A DNA stretch of 64,000 bases from Microbacterium paraoxydans (GCF_018224615.1 NZ_JAGTUK010000003.1:668339-732338), one strand, 5' to 3'; positions 21,769 to 31,474 are shown, counted from the first letter of the stretch. Numbers and translations are program-made. The notes: a model not told the origin generated them from the sequence alone.

Positions 21769-21933
21769 ATGGGCAGTGACAGCCACCGCAACGACATCAG
21801 CACCGAGCCCTCCCCCGGGCCCGAGGAGAACGACAACCTCGGTACCGAGGACAACAAGGGCGAACCTCCGACGGTGCCGCCGACCGGCGGAGACGACGAG
21901 GTGACCGCCCACCAGGGCGATCCCGCCGCCTGA
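21769..21933 (+). CDS. Small acidic, disordered protein
   Basis: An unlisted 54-residue gene with a strong ribosome site (GAGGAAAGGAA) before its ATG and a stop just ahead of a strong terminator. The product is almost entirely Asp, Glu, Gly, Pro, Asn and Thr (for example PSPGPEENDNLGTEDNKG), with no hydrophobic core, so it should be intrinsically disordered. It lies between the divergent P-type ATPase and ssrA. Small hydrophilic proteins of this kind are common in Microbacteriaceae genomes; a stress or hydration role is speculation. Confidence 0.65.
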   Translation: MGSDSHRNDISTEPSPGPEENDNLGTEDNKGEPPTVPPTGGDDEVTAHQGDPAA

Positions 21934-21946
21934 CCGGCGCCGGCAC

Positions 21947-21987
21947 GACGAAGCCCCCGTGTTCGCAGGGAACACGGGGGCTTCGTC
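21947..21987. terminator. Bidirectional terminator between the 54-residue gene and ssrA
   Basis: GACGAAGCCCCCGTGTTC pairs perfectly over 18 bases with its inverse across a five-base loop. It lies between two convergent transcription units and can serve both. Confidence 0.8.
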
Positions 21988-22000
21988 CGCGACAGCGACC

Positions 22001-22370
22001 TGGTGGAGCTGGGGGGAATCGAACCCCCGTCCAACGCTGAGTCTCCACGCCTTCTCCGGGCGCAGTCTGTGGAAGCGTTCTGCTCGGCTCCGACCTTTGT
22101 CACAGACACCTAAGTCGACGAGCCCAGCCTGGGAAGAGTCCCACGTGACGTCCAGACGCCGTCACGCAGCAAGATTCCTAGATGACGCCAGGATCCGTAT
22201 CGGAATCACATACGGTCTGACGGACTATCGGGCTCGCTTAGGCAGCGAGGGCGAAGTCGTTGCGCTTGGATTCGGCAACTATTGTTTTGCAGAGAGCGTT
22301 TACGAGATAACTCTGCATCCTCGGCCCGCTTCTCGTGGATTCACAGGCGCTGTCGAAACCGATCAGCCCC
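22001..22370 (-). ncRNA. ssrA: Transfer-messenger RNA (tmRNA)
   Basis: Rescues stalled ribosomes and tags the unfinished protein for proteolysis. On the minus strand the 5' end GGGGCTGATCGGTTTCGACAG and the 3' end GGTTCGATTCCCCCCAGCTCCACCA form the tRNA-like domain. The tag reading frame at 22238-22276 begins after TAGTT with resume codon GCC and encodes AESKRNDFALAA followed by TAA. The ALAA end is the standard protease signal. The 370-base length is normal. Confidence 0.96.
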
Positions 22371-22500
22371 GTGGTCCTTCTTGCGAAGGAGCCGCTGTCA
22401 CACTGTGGAATTACCAGTTCGAGTGGCACGCACCCGAGCATCACAGACTACAACGTTCCGGAGCCCTCCGCCATTCCGGCGCCGCGTCGCACGGCTCGCG

Positions 22501-22506
22501 TAGAGT
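22501..22506 (+). promoter_or_regulatory. -10 element, leaderless SIMPL gene
   Basis: TAGAGT, six bases (CACCCC), then the ATG at 22513. Confidence 0.65.
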
Positions 22507-22512
22507 CACCCC

Positions 22513-23178
22513 ATGAGCGAGGTCACCGTCACCGTCCGCGGGGAGCACGAGGAGCGGGTCCACCCCGAGCGTGCCACCGTCCGTCTCTCCGTTCGCGCCG
22601 AGGGTGCGGAACGCACCAACGTGGTGGAGGCGGCGCTCCGCCTCGCCGAGCCCGTGCGGGCCAGTATCGCCGAGCGGGCGACCGCTGGCTCCGCCCTCGA
22701 CTGGAGCAGCAAGAACCTCAGCGTCCGCGCCGAGCGTCCGTGGAACGGCGAAGGCACGCGCCTCGCGCCGGTCTACTACGCGAGCGTCGACTTCACCGCC
22801 ACGTTCGCCGATGCCGGCGAGCTCTCGCTGTGGGTCACCGAGATCGCCGCGTGGGAGGGCGTGGAGGTCGGGTGGGTGGACTGGCACCTCACCGCCGAGA
22901 CCCGCGCGCGCGTCGAGCGCGAGGTGGCGACGCGGGCCGTGGAGTCCGCCGTGCTGCGCGCTGAGGCTTATGCGGGGGCGGTCGGACTCTCCCAGGTGAC
23001 GCCGCTGGAGCTCGCCGACGCCGGACTGATCGTTCCCGGCCTGCCCGCTCCGGGCGCTCCGCTGCTCAAGGCTCGAGGAGCAGTCGCGTTCGCCGCCGAC
23101 TCCGCGCCGGCCATGACGTACGAGCCGGAGGAGATCGTCATCGCAGCGACCGTCGAAGCGCGCTTCCTGGCCCGCTGA
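22513..23178 (+). CDS. SIMPL-domain protein (DUF541)
   Basis: A 221-residue protein of the SIMPL/DUF541 family. It opens with the typical VTVRGEHEERVHPERATVRLSV strand pattern and has the long central helix REVATRAVESAVLRAEAYA (about residues 138-156), then GLSQVTPLELADAGL. Family members are often secreted, but this one lacks a signal peptide and is probably cytoplasmic. The molecular role is unclear; relatives are linked to oxidative stress and kinase-associated signalling. It converges on hflX, ten bases away. Confidence 0.85.
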   Translation: MSEVTVTVRGEHEERVHPERATVRLSVRAEGAERTNVVEAALRLAEPVRASIAERATAGSALDWSSKNLSVRAERPWNGEGTRLAPVYYASVDFTATFADAGELSLWVTEIAAWEGVEVGWVDWHLTAETRARVEREVATRAVESAVLRAEAYAGAVGLSQVTPLELADAGLIVPGLPAPGAPLLKARGAVAFAADSAPAMTYEPEEIVIAATVEARFLAR

Positions 23179-23188
23179 CGAACAGCCC

Positions 23189-24700
23189 TCACGCCTCCGA
23201 CACGAACGGAGCGAGTTCCGCCGCGAGACGCTCCGACACGCGCGCGTGCACGGCAGTCCCGTGTTCCTGATGCTCGACCGAGAGCAGCATGCCCGTCTCG
23301 TGGATAGCCGCGACCAGCTCGCCCCGGTCGTAGGGCACCACGGCGCGAAGCTCGATCGCGGGCTTCGGCAGCGCTTCCTCGATCGCGGCCCGCAGTTCCT
23401 GGATGCCCTCGCCCGAACGCGACGACACGAAGTGCGCGCGCGGTTCCAGGCCGCGCAGCACAAGACGCTCGTCCTCGGAAATCAGGTCGGCTTTGTTGAA
23501 GACGACGATCTCGGGCAGGTCGCGCACGCCGACGTCGCCCATCACGTCGCGCACCGTCTGGAGCTGGCCGGCGGGATCGGGGTGCGAACCATCGACCACA
23601 TGCAACACGACATCCGCGTCGCCGACTTCTTCCAGCGTGGAGCGGAACGCCTCGACGAGCTGATGCGGCAGGTTCCGCACGAAGCCCACGGTGTCGGTCA
23701 GGGTGTAGACACGGCCGTCCTCGGTCTCCGAGCGGCGAACGGTGGCATCCAGGGTCGCGAACAGCGCGTTCTCGACCAGCACGCCCGCGCTCGTCAGAGC
23801 GTTGAGCAGGCTCGACTTTCCGGCGTTCGTGTAGCCGGCGATCGCCACCGAGGGAATCGTGTTGCGCTTGCGCTCTGCGCGCTTGGCCTCGCGAGCCGGT
23901 GCGAAGTCGCGGATCTGTTTGCGGAGAAGTGCCATCTTGGTGCGGATGCGCCGACGGTCCAGCTCGATCTTCGTCTCACCGGGACCACGCGACCCCATAC
24001 CGGCACCGCCTGCGCCGACCTGCCCACCGGCCTGACGGCTCATGGACTCACCCCACCCGCGCAGTCGCGGGAGGAGGTACTCGAGCTGGGCGAGCTCGAC
24101 CTGGGCCTTGCCCTCGCGGCTCTTGGCGTGCTGGCTGAATATGTCGAGGATCACCGTCGTGCGATCGATCACCTTCACCTTGACGACGTCCTCGAGAGCA
24201 CGGCGCTGGCTCGGCGCCAGCTCGGTGTCTGCGATCACCGTGTCCGCGCCGACCGCCGCAACGATGTCCTTGAGCTCCTGTGCCTTGCCGCGCCCGAGGT
24301 AGGTCGCGGCGTCCGGGTGCGGACGCCGCTGCAGCACGCCATCGAGAACAACGGCACCGGCAGTCTCGGCGAGAGCGGCGAGCTCACGCAACGAGTTCTC
24401 TGCGTCCTCCTGGGCGCCCTGCGGGTACACCCCCACCAGCACGACGTTCTCGAGCCGCAGCTGTCGGTACTCGACCTCGGTGACGTCTTCCAGCTCGGTC
24501 GAGAGTCCGGCGACGCGCCGGAGCGCATGCCGATCCTCGAGGTCCCACTGCTGACCATCGCTCTGAGAGTGCGCAGCGGTAGCCTCGTCCTGCAGCGCCT
24601 GCGCGGCGCCGAAGACGCGGACCTCCGATCGCTTCTCTGCGTTCGAAAGCACTCGGTCGACCGCCTGGTCGTCGGTGGAGGGGATCTTCGTCTCCGTCAT
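23189..24700 (-). CDS. hflX: Ribosome-associated GTPase HflX
   Basis: GTPase that splits stalled or stressed 70S ribosomes. The 503 residues carry the N-terminal HflX nucleotide-binding subdomain (LVGVYPQGAQEDAENSLREL), a glycine-rich linker (RQAGGQVGAGGAGMGSRGPG), then the G domain with P-loop GYTNAGKSSLLNAL near residue 292, DTVGFVRNLPHQLV as G3, and NKAD as G4. Length and layout are typical. It is divergent from the RsmC-like methyltransferase; in many actinobacteria hflX follows the miaA/dapF group as it does here. Confidence 0.95.
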   Translation of the reverse strand: MTETKIPSTDDQAVDRVLSNAEKRSEVRVFGAAQALQDEATAAHSQSDGQQWDLEDRHALRRVAGLSTELEDVTEVEYRQLRLENVVLVGVYPQGAQEDAENSLRELAALAETAGAVVLDGVLQRRPHPDAATYLGRGKAQELKDIVAAVGADTVIADTELAPSQRRALEDVVKVKVIDRTTVILDIFSQHAKSREGKAQVELAQLEYLLPRLRGWGESMSRQAGGQVGAGGAGMGSRGPGETKIELDRRRIRTKMALLRKQIRDFAPAREAKRAERKRNTIPSVAIAGYTNAGKSSLLNALTSAGVLVENALFATLDATVRRSETEDGRVYTLTDTVGFVRNLPHQLVEAFRSTLEEVGDADVVLHVVDGSHPDPAGQLQTVRDVMGDVGVRDLPEIVVFNKADLISEDERLVLRGLEPRAHFVSSRSGEGIQELRAAIEEALPKPAIELRAVVPYDRGELVAAIHETGMLLSVEHQEHGTAVHARVSERLAAELAPFVSEA

Positions 24701-24754
24701 CCGTTCCTGTCTCTGGTTTCCTCGCGAGCCTTAACCTTAGCCCGCGCCGTCCGG

Positions 24755-24760
24755 TACGCT
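24755..24760 (+). promoter_or_regulatory. -10 element, leaderless methyltransferase gene
   Basis: TACGCT, six bases (CACCGT), then the ATG at 24767. Confidence 0.65.
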
Positions 24761-24766
24761 CACCGT

Positions 24767-25408
24767 ATGGGGTCCGACCACTACTTCACTGCGGCCCCGG
24801 CAAGCCCCGAGAACCTGCGCACGATCCGTGTATCCCTGGCAGGACGCGAGCTGGAGATGACCACCGCCGGTGGCGTCTTCAGCCCGGATCGGCTCGATGC
24901 CGGGACCGCGGTCCTTCTCGCCAACACGCCGCCCGTCCCGCCCGGTGGCCACCTTCTCGACCTCGGAAGCGGCTGGGGACCCATTGCCCTCTCGATGGCT
25001 CTGGCTTCTCCGCATGCCACCGTCTGGGCAGTCGACGTGAATGAACGCGCTCTCGACCTCGTGCGCCGCAATGCTTCTGCGCTCGGCCTCACTAACGTCA
25101 ACGCCGCACTCCCCGGAGATGTTCCCGACGAGGTGACCTTCCGGACGATTCGCTCCAACCCGCCCATCCGTGTGGGAAAGAACGAGCTCCACGGACTCCT
25201 CGAGCGATGGATCCCGCGCCTCGACGAGCGCAGCGACGCCTGGCTCGTGGTGCAGCGCAACCTGGGCGCCGACTCCTTGCAACGCTGGATCGCCAGCACC
25301 TTCCAGCCCGGGTACAGCGTGTTCCGCACGGCGACCGGTAAGGGCTACCGCATCCTCAAGGTCCGCAAGCACGGCACGCCACCGACCGAACCGATCGCGG
25401 TCGTCTGA
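24767..25408 (+). CDS. Class I SAM-dependent methyltransferase, RsmC-like
   Basis: A 213-residue methyltransferase. The SAM motif I is LLDLGSGWGPIALSMA (about residues 65-80) and the catalytic motif NPPIRVGK lies near residue 129; an NPP-[FYI] motif marks N-methylation of bases in RNA. The opening DHYFTAAPASPENLRTI and FSPDRLDAGTAVLL resemble the 16S rRNA m2G methyltransferase RsmC/RsmJ-type domain. It lies divergent from hflX and convergent with dapF. The target nucleotide cannot be deduced. Confidence 0.85.
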   Translation: MGSDHYFTAAPASPENLRTIRVSLAGRELEMTTAGGVFSPDRLDAGTAVLLANTPPVPPGGHLLDLGSGWGPIALSMALASPHATVWAVDVNERALDLVRRNASALGLTNVNAALPGDVPDEVTFRTIRSNPPIRVGKNELHGLLERWIPRLDERSDAWLVVQRNLGADSLQRWIASTFQPGYSVFRTATGKGYRILKVRKHGTPPTEPIAVV

Positions 25409-25414
25409 CCCTGC

Positions 25415-26287
25415 TCAGATCAGGTCGATCTCGCCCTGGAACACCAGTTGCGCGGGGCCGGACAGTGCGACGTGCTCACCGTCCTCGGCGGGGAACATCC
25501 GCACGGCGAGAGTGCCGCCCGGAACCTCGACCTGCCAGTTGTTCGGAGCCTGAGCGCCCGCCCAGTACCGGACCGCGAGGGCGGTCGCGGCGACACCGGT
25601 GCCGCAGCTGAGCGTCTCCCCGACCCCACGTTCCGAGACGCGCATCCGCACGTGACCGATGCCGTCTCGCACCAGGGGCTCACCCGGCACCACGAACTCA
25701 ACGTTCGCTCCCGCAGGAAGTACGGGGTCGAGCTCCGGAGCACGCGTGAGTTCGAGCAGAGCGAGCTCTGCCTCCGACGCCAACGCCACGACGACGTGCG
25801 GGTTGCCCAGGTCGATCCCGAGGCCAGGCCGCGTCACCGTGAGGCCGTCCGCGCGGACGAGCGGGTCGTCGCCCGACAGCCGCCAGGCGCCGAGGTCCAC
25901 CTGGTAGCCGTTCGCGCTCCGAGTCACATCGCGCACGCCGGCTCTGGTGCCGATCGGCAGCGTCGCGCCCTGCTCGATCGTCGCCAGTCCCGAGCGCACC
26001 AGATAGTGCACGAACACGCGGATGCCGTTGCCACACATCTCCGCCACCGAACCGTCGGCATTGCGGTAGTCCATGAACCACTCCGCGGCCGGTTCTTCCG
26101 CCAGGGCGGCAGCACCCTCTGGGATGGCCGCGGAGCGGACGACGCGCAACACCCCGTCCGCACCGATCCCGAAGTGGCGATCGCACAGCACCGCGACCTG
26201 CTCGGAGGACAGCGCCAACTGCCCGTCGGGGTCGGCGATGATGACGAAGTCGTTGCCGGTACCGTGCCCCTTGGTGAATGCGACCAT
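25415..26287 (-). CDS. dapF: Diaminopimelate epimerase
   Basis: Cofactor-free racemase that turns LL- into meso-diaminopimelate, used for lysine and for the peptidoglycan crosslink. The 290 residues have both catalytic cysteines, in [11 protein letters not shown] (first half) and [12 protein letters not shown] (second half), and the start [16 protein letters not shown] is the family norm. The -10 hexamer six bases before its ATG overlaps the stop codon of the upstream reductase gene. dapA and dapB lie elsewhere in the window. Confidence 0.96.
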   Translation of the reverse strand: MVAFTKGHGTGNDFVIIADPDGQLALSSEQVAVLCDRHFGIGADGVLRVVRSAAIPEGAAALAEEPAAEWFMDYRNADGSVAEMCGNGIRVFVHYLVRSGLATIEQGATLPIGTRAGVRDVTRSANGYQVDLGAWRLSGDDPLVRADGLTVTRPGLGIDLGNPHVVVALASEAELALLELTRAPELDPVLPAGANVEFVVPGEPLVRDGIGHVRMRVSERGVGETLSCGTGVAATALAVRYWAGAQAPNNWQVEVPGGTLAVRMFPAEDGEHVALSGPAQLVFQGEIDLI

Positions 26288-26293
26288 GAGCCC

Positions 26294-26299
26294 AGTCTA
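26294..26299 (-). promoter_or_regulatory. -10 element of dapF (leaderless), overlapping an upstream stop codon
   Basis: TAGACT, six bases (GGGCTC), then the dapF ATG. The first three bases TAG are also the stop codon of the upstream reductase gene. Confidence 0.7.
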
Positions 26300-26845
26300 T
26301 GGATGCGCGGGGTCGTCTCCGTGCCGCACGACCCGGTAGCGCCCGCAGAGGAAACTGCGATTGCGTGCGACCTCGAGCAACTCCAGATCGAGCCGTCGCG
26401 GGAGAAGAGGGGCACCCGTCCCGAGGGTGACCGGGGCGTACTGCACCCAGACCTCGTCGAGGAGCCCGGCATCGGCGAACTGCCCTGCGACGTCTCCCCC
26501 GCCCACGACCCAGACATCACGACCATCCGCTGCGGCCACAGCTCTGGCGTGCACCTCGGTCACGGCATCGCTGGTGAGCTCGACGGCTGCGCCCGAGGGC
26601 AACGCGAGATCGCGGTGCGTCAGCACCCAGGTGGGCTGGGTGTACCCCCACCGCCCCTGCTCGTGCTCCATCACCCATTCGTACGTGGACGCCCCCATGA
26701 TGAGGGCGCCGACGTTCTTCTCGAACGCCGGATAGGCCATCGGCCCCTCCAGATCGATGTCCTGACTCAGCAGCCAGTCGAGCGAGTGGTCGAGGGTCGC
26801 GATGAAGCCGTCGAGGCTGGAGGCGGTGTAGAAGTGCGTGGCCAT
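26297..26845 (-). CDS. Dihydrofolate reductase-like (RibD C-terminal domain) protein
   Basis: A 182-residue NADPH-binding protein with the RibD-C/DHFR fold: start THFYTASSLDGFIA, the ALIMGASTYEWVM segment (about residues 50-62), and the cofactor loop VWVVGGGDVAGQFADAGLLD (about residues 115-134). It is common as a stand-alone reductase of unknown substrate; a true dihydrofolate reductase (folA) is present elsewhere in this window, so this copy probably has another role. It ends at the TAG that forms the dapF -10. Confidence 0.85.
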   Translation of the reverse strand: MATHFYTASSLDGFIATLDHSLDWLLSQDIDLEGPMAYPAFEKNVGALIMGASTYEWVMEHEQGRWGYTQPTWVLTHRDLALPSGAAVELTSDAVTEVHARAVAAADGRDVWVVGGGDVAGQFADAGLLDEVWVQYAPVTLGTGAPLLPRRLDLELLEVARNRSFLCGRYRVVRHGDDPAHP

Positions 26846-26874
26846 GCGCGCAGTCTCCCATCGGCCTCCGACAT

Positions 26875-27786
26875 TCAGTCGACCAGCAGGCGCTCAGCGT
26901 CGACCGGTGCGTCGTACCACTCGAGCTGCGGATACCGCTTGAACCACGAGACCTGCCGGCGTGCATACCGGCGCGTCAGGGCTTGCGTATCCGCGATCGC
27001 CTCCGCCTCCGTGAGCCGACCGTCCAGCTGCCCCAGGGCCTGCGCGTAACCGATCGCCCGCGACGCCGTGGCGCCGCGCTCCAGACCGTTCTCGCGGAGC
27101 CCCTCCACTTCCGCGACGAGCCCCTGAGCCCACATGCGCTCGACGCGCGTATCGAGCCGCTGCACGAGAGACGCGCGGTCGACGCGCAAGCCGACGATCC
27201 GTGTCTGCGGCAGCCACAGCGTCGGTGCATCGGGAAGGGCGGCGCCGTGCGTGGAGCTCCCCTGCTCGAGCACCTCGAGCGCGCGGATCACCCGGCGATG
27301 ATTCCGGGGATCCACACGGTCCGCGGTGGCCGGGTCGAGGTCGCGAAGCCGCGCGAGCAGCCGCGCGACACCGCCGTCCGCGAGCTCGCGTTCCAGTCGC
27401 TCGCGCACCGCCGGGTTTCGCGGAGGGAAGTCGAACGTGAAGATGACGCTGGAGACGTACAGACCGGATCCGCCGACCAGGATGGCATCGCCACCGCGTC
27501 CGTGGATCTCGCGGATCGCCGCGCGCGCGAGCGGCTGGTACCACGCCGCGGCCGCGTCCTGCGAGACGTCGCACACGTCGAGAAGGTGGTGAGGGATGCC
27601 GCGTCGCTCGGACGGGGGCAGCTTCGCTGTACCGATGTCCATACCGCGATACACCTGCATCGCGTCCGCATTGACGATCTCAGCGGGGTTGTCCCGGCGC
27701 CGGAGCGCGTCGGCGAGGTCGAGGGCGAGGTCGCTCTTGCCTGTGCCCGTGGCACCGACGACCGCCCAGAGCCGCGGCGCGGTCAC
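26875..27786 (-). CDS. miaA: tRNA dimethylallyltransferase
   Basis: Transfers a dimethylallyl group to A37 of tRNAs that read codons starting with U. The 303 residues have the P-loop [15 protein letters not shown] near residue 8, the [15 protein letters not shown] motif and the C-terminal [12 protein letters not shown] tRNA-binding stretch. The GTG start overlaps the miaB stop (GTGA), placing the two enzymes that act in sequence on the same base in one transcript. Confidence 0.95.
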   Translation of the reverse strand: MTAPRLWAVVGATGTGKSDLALDLADALRRRDNPAEIVNADAMQVYRGMDIGTAKLPPSERRGIPHHLLDVCDVSQDAAAAWYQPLARAAIREIHGRGGDAILVGGSGLYVSSVIFTFDFPPRNPAVRERLERELADGGVARLLARLRDLDPATADRVDPRNHRRVIRALEVLEQGSSTHGAALPDAPTLWLPQTRIVGLRVDRASLVQRLDTRVERMWAQGLVAEVEGLRENGLERGATASRAIGYAQALGQLDGRLTEAEAIADTQALTRRYARRQVSWFKRYPQLEWYDAPVDAERLLVD

Positions 27787-29327
27787 ACTCCGACGCGCAG
27801 CGTGGGAAGTCCGAGCGACACCGCGCCGGTCCCGCTCGCCCCGGGCGTCGGCACCGCGCACGACTCGGCCTGCGACCGATCCCACGCGTCGCCACCCCGG
27901 GTGCGGCGGATGCGCAGCGGGGCGCCCGTCGGGTCGTCAGCCAGCAGGTGGAAGGGTGCGGCATGTGTGACGGTCACGGTCACCACGTCGCCGGGGCGCG
28001 GAAGCTCGGATCCGGGCGTGACCTCGAAGTGCACGAGCCGGTTGTCCTCGGCGCGCCCCGTCAGTCGGTGGGTCTCAGCATCCTTCTTGCCTTCTCCGGT
28101 CGACACCAGAACCTCGACCTGACGTCCGACCTGCTTCTGGTTCTCCTCCAGCGCGATCCGCTCCTGCAGTGCGATCAAGCGATCGTAACGCGCCTGAACG
28201 ACGTCCTTCGGGACCTGATCCTCCATCGTCGCGGCGGGGGTGCCCTCGCGGATCGAGTACTGGAAAGTGAAGGCGCCGGAGAAGCGCGCCTGCTCGACCA
28301 CGCGCAGTGTGTCCTCGAAGTCCTCCTCCGTCTCACCGGGGAAGCCGACGATGATGTCGGTCGTGATGGCGGCGTTCGGGATACGCGCGCGCACTCGGTC
28401 GAGGATGCCCAGGAACCGCTCACTCCGGTATGAACGGCGCATCGCCTTGAGAATGCGATCGCTCCCCGACTGGAGCGGCATGTGCAGCTGCGGCATCACG
28501 CTCGGAGTCTCGGCCATCGCATCGATGACGTCGTCGGTGAAGGCTGCGGGATGAGGACTGGTGAACCTGATTCGTTCGAGCCCCTCGATCTCTCCGGCCG
28601 CGCGCAGGAGCTTCCCGAAAGCCTGCCGGTCTCCGAACTCGACACCGTACGAGTTCACGTTCTGCCCGAGGAGGGTCACCTCGATCGCGCCGTCTTCGAC
28701 CAGCAGGCGGATCTCGTTGAGGATGTCCCCGGGACGGCGATCCTTCTCCTTGCCACGGAGGCTGGGAACGATGCAGAACGTGCAGGTGTTGTTGCAGCCG
28801 ACCGAGATCGACACCCAGCCGCTGTGTGCGGAATCGCGCTTGGTGGGGAGCGTGGACGGGAACACCTCGAGCGATTCGAGGATCTCCAGTTCGGCATCGC
28901 CGTTGTGGCGCGCACGCTCGAGGAGACCGGGCAGGGAGCCCATGTTGTGGGTACCGAACACGACGTCGACCCATGGCGCCTTGTCGAGCACGGCCTGTTT
29001 GTCCATCTGCGCCAGACAGCCACCGACGGCGATCTGCATGCCCGACTTCCGCCGCTTCACCGCCGCGAGGTGACCGAGCGTGCCGTACAGCTTGCCCGCG
29101 GCGTTGTCCCGAACAGCGCACGTGTTGATGATGACGACGTCGGCCTCGGTGCCCGCGGGGGCAGGCACGTAGCCTGCGCTCTCCAGCGAACCGGACAGCC
29201 GCTCCGAGTCGTGCACGTTCATCTGGCACCCGAAGGTGCGCACTTCGTAGGATCGCTGCCGCCCGTCTGCGTCGACGGCCGCCGACGAGGCGCGGATGAT
29301 CGTCGGTTCACTGCGCGGGATAGTCAT
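27783..29327 (-). CDS. miaB: tRNA-2-methylthio-N6-dimethylallyladenosine synthase
   Basis: Radical-SAM methylthiotransferase that completes the ms2i6A37 modification. In 514 residues, the N-terminal UPF0004 domain has [13 protein letters not shown] with the first cluster cysteine, and the radical-SAM cysteines are in [22 protein letters not shown] domain closes the core, and about 50 residues beyond it are not conserved in type. The ATG at MTIPRSEP was chosen over upstream codons because TACAAT lies just before it. It precedes miaA. Confidence 0.95.
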   Translation of the reverse strand: MTIPRSEPTIIRASSAAVDADGRQRSYEVRTFGCQMNVHDSERLSGSLESAGYVPAPAGTEADVVIINTCAVRDNAAGKLYGTLGHLAAVKRRKSGMQIAVGGCLAQMDKQAVLDKAPWVDVVFGTHNMGSLPGLLERARHNGDAELEILESLEVFPSTLPTKRDSAHSGWVSISVGCNNTCTFCIVPSLRGKEKDRRPGDILNEIRLLVEDGAIEVTLLGQNVNSYGVEFGDRQAFGKLLRAAGEIEGLERIRFTSPHPAAFTDDVIDAMAETPSVMPQLHMPLQSGSDRILKAMRRSYRSERFLGILDRVRARIPNAAITTDIIVGFPGETEEDFEDTLRVVEQARFSGAFTFQYSIREGTPAATMEDQVPKDVVQARYDRLIALQERIALEENQKQVGRQVEVLVSTGEGKKDAETHRLTGRAEDNRLVHFEVTPGSELPRPGDVVTVTVTHAAPFHLLADDPTGAPLRIRRTRGGDAWDRSQAESCAVPTPGASGTGAVSLGLPTLRVGV

Positions 29328-29336
29328 GATCTGTCC

Positions 29337-29342
29337 ATTGTA
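29337..29342 (-). promoter_or_regulatory. -10 element of miaB-miaA
   Basis: TACAAT with nine bases before the miaB ATG, predicting a leader of only a few bases. Confidence 0.5.
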
Positions 29343-29373
29343 CGAGCCCGTTCCGGCACCCATAGCGGCGCTC

Positions 29374-30216
29374 TCAGTCGGAGTCGACGAACCGGACGCC
29401 CGTGCTGGTTCCTCCGAATGAGGCCTCGCGCAGCGCCGTCTTCGCCGCGGTCATCGCGACCGAACCGGCATAGCCGCGACGTGCCAGCTGACCGATCAGA
29501 CGACGCAGCGCGGTATCGGCGTCGAGTCGACTGAGGGACCGTGCTTTGGTTCGAGCGAACTCCAACGCTCGCTCCGCATCATCGTCGGGGAGCGCATCCA
29601 GCGCTTCCTGGATGACGTCTCGTGGAATACCCCGCTGCGCGAGTGCACGAGACAGGGCGACGCGACCTTGGCCCTTGCGCTCGGTACCAGCGGTCACGAG
29701 CATCTCGGCGAGCACCGAGTCATCGAGATAACCGCGGCGGCAGAAGTCATCGATCACCTCATCGGCGGCGTCGGCATCGACACCGTGACCCTTCAGCACA
29801 AGGCGCGCCTCAGAGACGGAGAGAGATCGAGTCCGAAGCTTGCGAAGCAGTGACTCCTCCGCCGCGGCGCGCATCTCCTCCGCGGTCGGGCCGACGGCGC
29901 TCTCGGTGGCATCGGGAGCCTTGTCGGCATCCCGCACTCCTACCGCGCGCAGGCGCGGAGGCGGCGCACTATCTTCAAACCGCGACGTGCGCCCGTGCGC
30001 CGGGTGTCGCTCCGTGGGTGAACCCGCGACCGCGTCGGACCCGGTCGGCTCGTGCCAGGTCGAGCGCCACGACGCAGCATCGCCGTTCCGTGGAGCATCT
30101 GCTTCCGGACGATGGGGCCGAGACGCTCTCCCGGCAGGGTGCCGCGAAGGCGTGCCCCCGAAGAGCGGGATGATGGGGGCGATCCGCTGGGAATCGCCCC
30201 CACGCTGATCGCTCAT
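29374..30216 (-). CDS. recX: RecA regulator RecX, with long N-terminal extension
   Basis: RecX binds RecA filaments and limits their activity. The recognisable three-helix-repeat RecX domain occupies the last 160 or so residues ([20 protein letters not shown] to [19 protein letters not shown]). The first 110 residues are a Pro/Arg/Ala-rich, probably disordered extension not needed for the fold. Its ATG shares one base with the recA stop (TGATG), so translation is coupled to recA, which is usual for this pair. Confidence 0.9.
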   Translation of the reverse strand: MSDQRGGDSQRIAPIIPLFGGTPSRHPAGRASRPHRPEADAPRNGDAASWRSTWHEPTGSDAVAGSPTERHPAHGRTSRFEDSAPPPRLRAVGVRDADKAPDATESAVGPTAEEMRAAAEESLLRKLRTRSLSVSEARLVLKGHGVDADAADEVIDDFCRRGYLDDSVLAEMLVTAGTERKGQGRVALSRALAQRGIPRDVIQEALDALPDDDAERALEFARTKARSLSRLDADTALRRLIGQLARRGYAGSVAMTAAKTALREASFGGTSTGVRFVDSD

Positions 30217-31262
30217 CAGGCCGGACGACGCTCGGCGAGCTCGTCAGCAGACGCGGGCGCCGGCTGTGCACCGATGCCCAGCTTCTGCTTGATCTGTGTC
30301 TCGATGGCGAGGGCGATGTCGGGATTGTTGAGGAGGAACGTGCGGGCGTTCTCCTTTCCCTGACCCAGCTGGTCACCGTCGTAGGTGTACCACGAGCCCG
30401 ACTTCTTGACGATGCCATGTTCGACCCCGAAGTCGATCAGGCTGCCTTCGCGAGAGATCCCCACACCGTAGAGGATGTCGAACTCCGCCTGCTTGAACGG
30501 CGGCGCCATCTTGTTCTTGACGATCTTGACCCGCGTACGGTTACCGACGGCATCCGTTCCGTCCTTCAGCGTCTCGATCCGTCGGATGTCCATGCGCACG
30601 GAGGCGTAGAACTTCAGCGCCTTTCCACCGGCGGTGGTCTCCGGCGAACCGAAGAAGACACCGATCTTCTCGCGAAGCTGGTTGATGAAGATCATCGTGG
30701 TATTGGTCTGGTTCAGCCCGCCGGTCAGCTTCCGCAGCGCCTGCGACATGAGTCGCGCCTGCAGACCGACGTGCGAATCTCCCATCTCCCCCTCGATCTC
30801 GGCACGCGGCACGAGCGCTGCGACCGAGTCGACGACGATCAGGTCGATCGCACCGGAGCGCACGAGCATGTCCGCGATCTCAAGCGCCTGCTCACCGGTG
30901 TCAGGCTGGGACACCAGCAGGGAGTCAATGTCGACCCCCAGCTTGGCGGCGTAGTCGGGGTCGAGGGCATGCTCGGCGTCGATGAACGCGGCGATGCCGC
31001 CTGCACGCTGCGCGTTGGCGATCGCGTGCAGAGTCAGAGTCGTCTTACCCGAGGATTCCGGTCCGTAGATCTCCACGATGCGGCCACGCGGCAGTCCGCC
31101 GACGCCGAGTGCGACGTCGAGGGCAATGGAGCCGGTCGGAATGACGGCCACGGGGGCCCGCTCGTCGCTGCCCAGCCGCATGACCGAGCCCTTTCCGAAC
31201 TGACGGTCGATCTGCGCGAGCGCGGTCTCGAGGGACTTCTCGCGGTCGGCGGGTGATGGCAT
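30216..31262 (-). CDS. recA: RecA recombinase
   Basis: Central strand-exchange ATPase and SOS co-protease. The 348 residues contain the Walker [15 protein letters not shown] near residue 68, the KTTL-core and the LexA-cleavage-related DNA loops, and a C-terminal acidic/proline tail. Start at [15 protein letters not shown] with AAGGAGC upstream. The 270-base upstream region contains an SOS box and is the likely LexA-controlled promoter. recX follows with a one-base overlap. Confidence 0.97.
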   Translation of the reverse strand: MPSPADREKSLETALAQIDRQFGKGSVMRLGSDERAPVAVIPTGSIALDVALGVGGLPRGRIVEIYGPESSGKTTLTLHAIANAQRAGGIAAFIDAEHALDPDYAAKLGVDIDSLLVSQPDTGEQALEIADMLVRSGAIDLIVVDSVAALVPRAEIEGEMGDSHVGLQARLMSQALRKLTGGLNQTNTTMIFINQLREKIGVFFGSPETTAGGKALKFYASVRMDIRRIETLKDGTDAVGNRTRVKIVKNKMAPPFKQAEFDILYGVGISREGSLIDFGVEHGIVKKSGSWYTYDGDQLGQGKENARTFLLNNPDIALAIETQIKQKLGIGAQPAPASADELAERRPA

Positions 31263-31444
31263 GGTGTGCTCCTTCTGCGCGTGTGATGCCGCCTGTAGGC
31301 TGTCGCGGCTCTTCCGGCTGGAAGGAACTCTCCGACAAGGCGTGTGGCTTTTCAGCCTGCTCCTCACGGTAAGAGTGACCACCGACATTGCGTCCTGCGA
31401 GTCGTCTTCCGTGATGGTTCAGTCATCGAAACCACTTGTGCAGA

Positions 31445-31450
31445 AGACTA
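31445..31450 (-). promoter_or_regulatory. Candidate -10 of recA
   Basis: TAGTCT just downstream of the SOS box on the minus strand would give a leader of about 175 bases. The -35 is not clear. Confidence 0.35.
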
Positions 31451-31458
31451 CGCCGTGT

Positions 31459-31474
31459 TCGAACAGATTTTCGA
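31459..31474. promoter_or_regulatory. SOS box (LexA operator) of recA
   Basis: TCGAACAGATTTTCGA matches the actinobacterial consensus TCGAACNNNNGTTCGA at all but one position. It lies 197 bases before recA and next to a -10-like hexamer. Confidence 0.75.

Noticed and set aside
26846..26862. GAGACT six bases before the DHFR-like gene
   Set aside because: Spacing fits but the first base is wrong, so it was left out of the count of 18.
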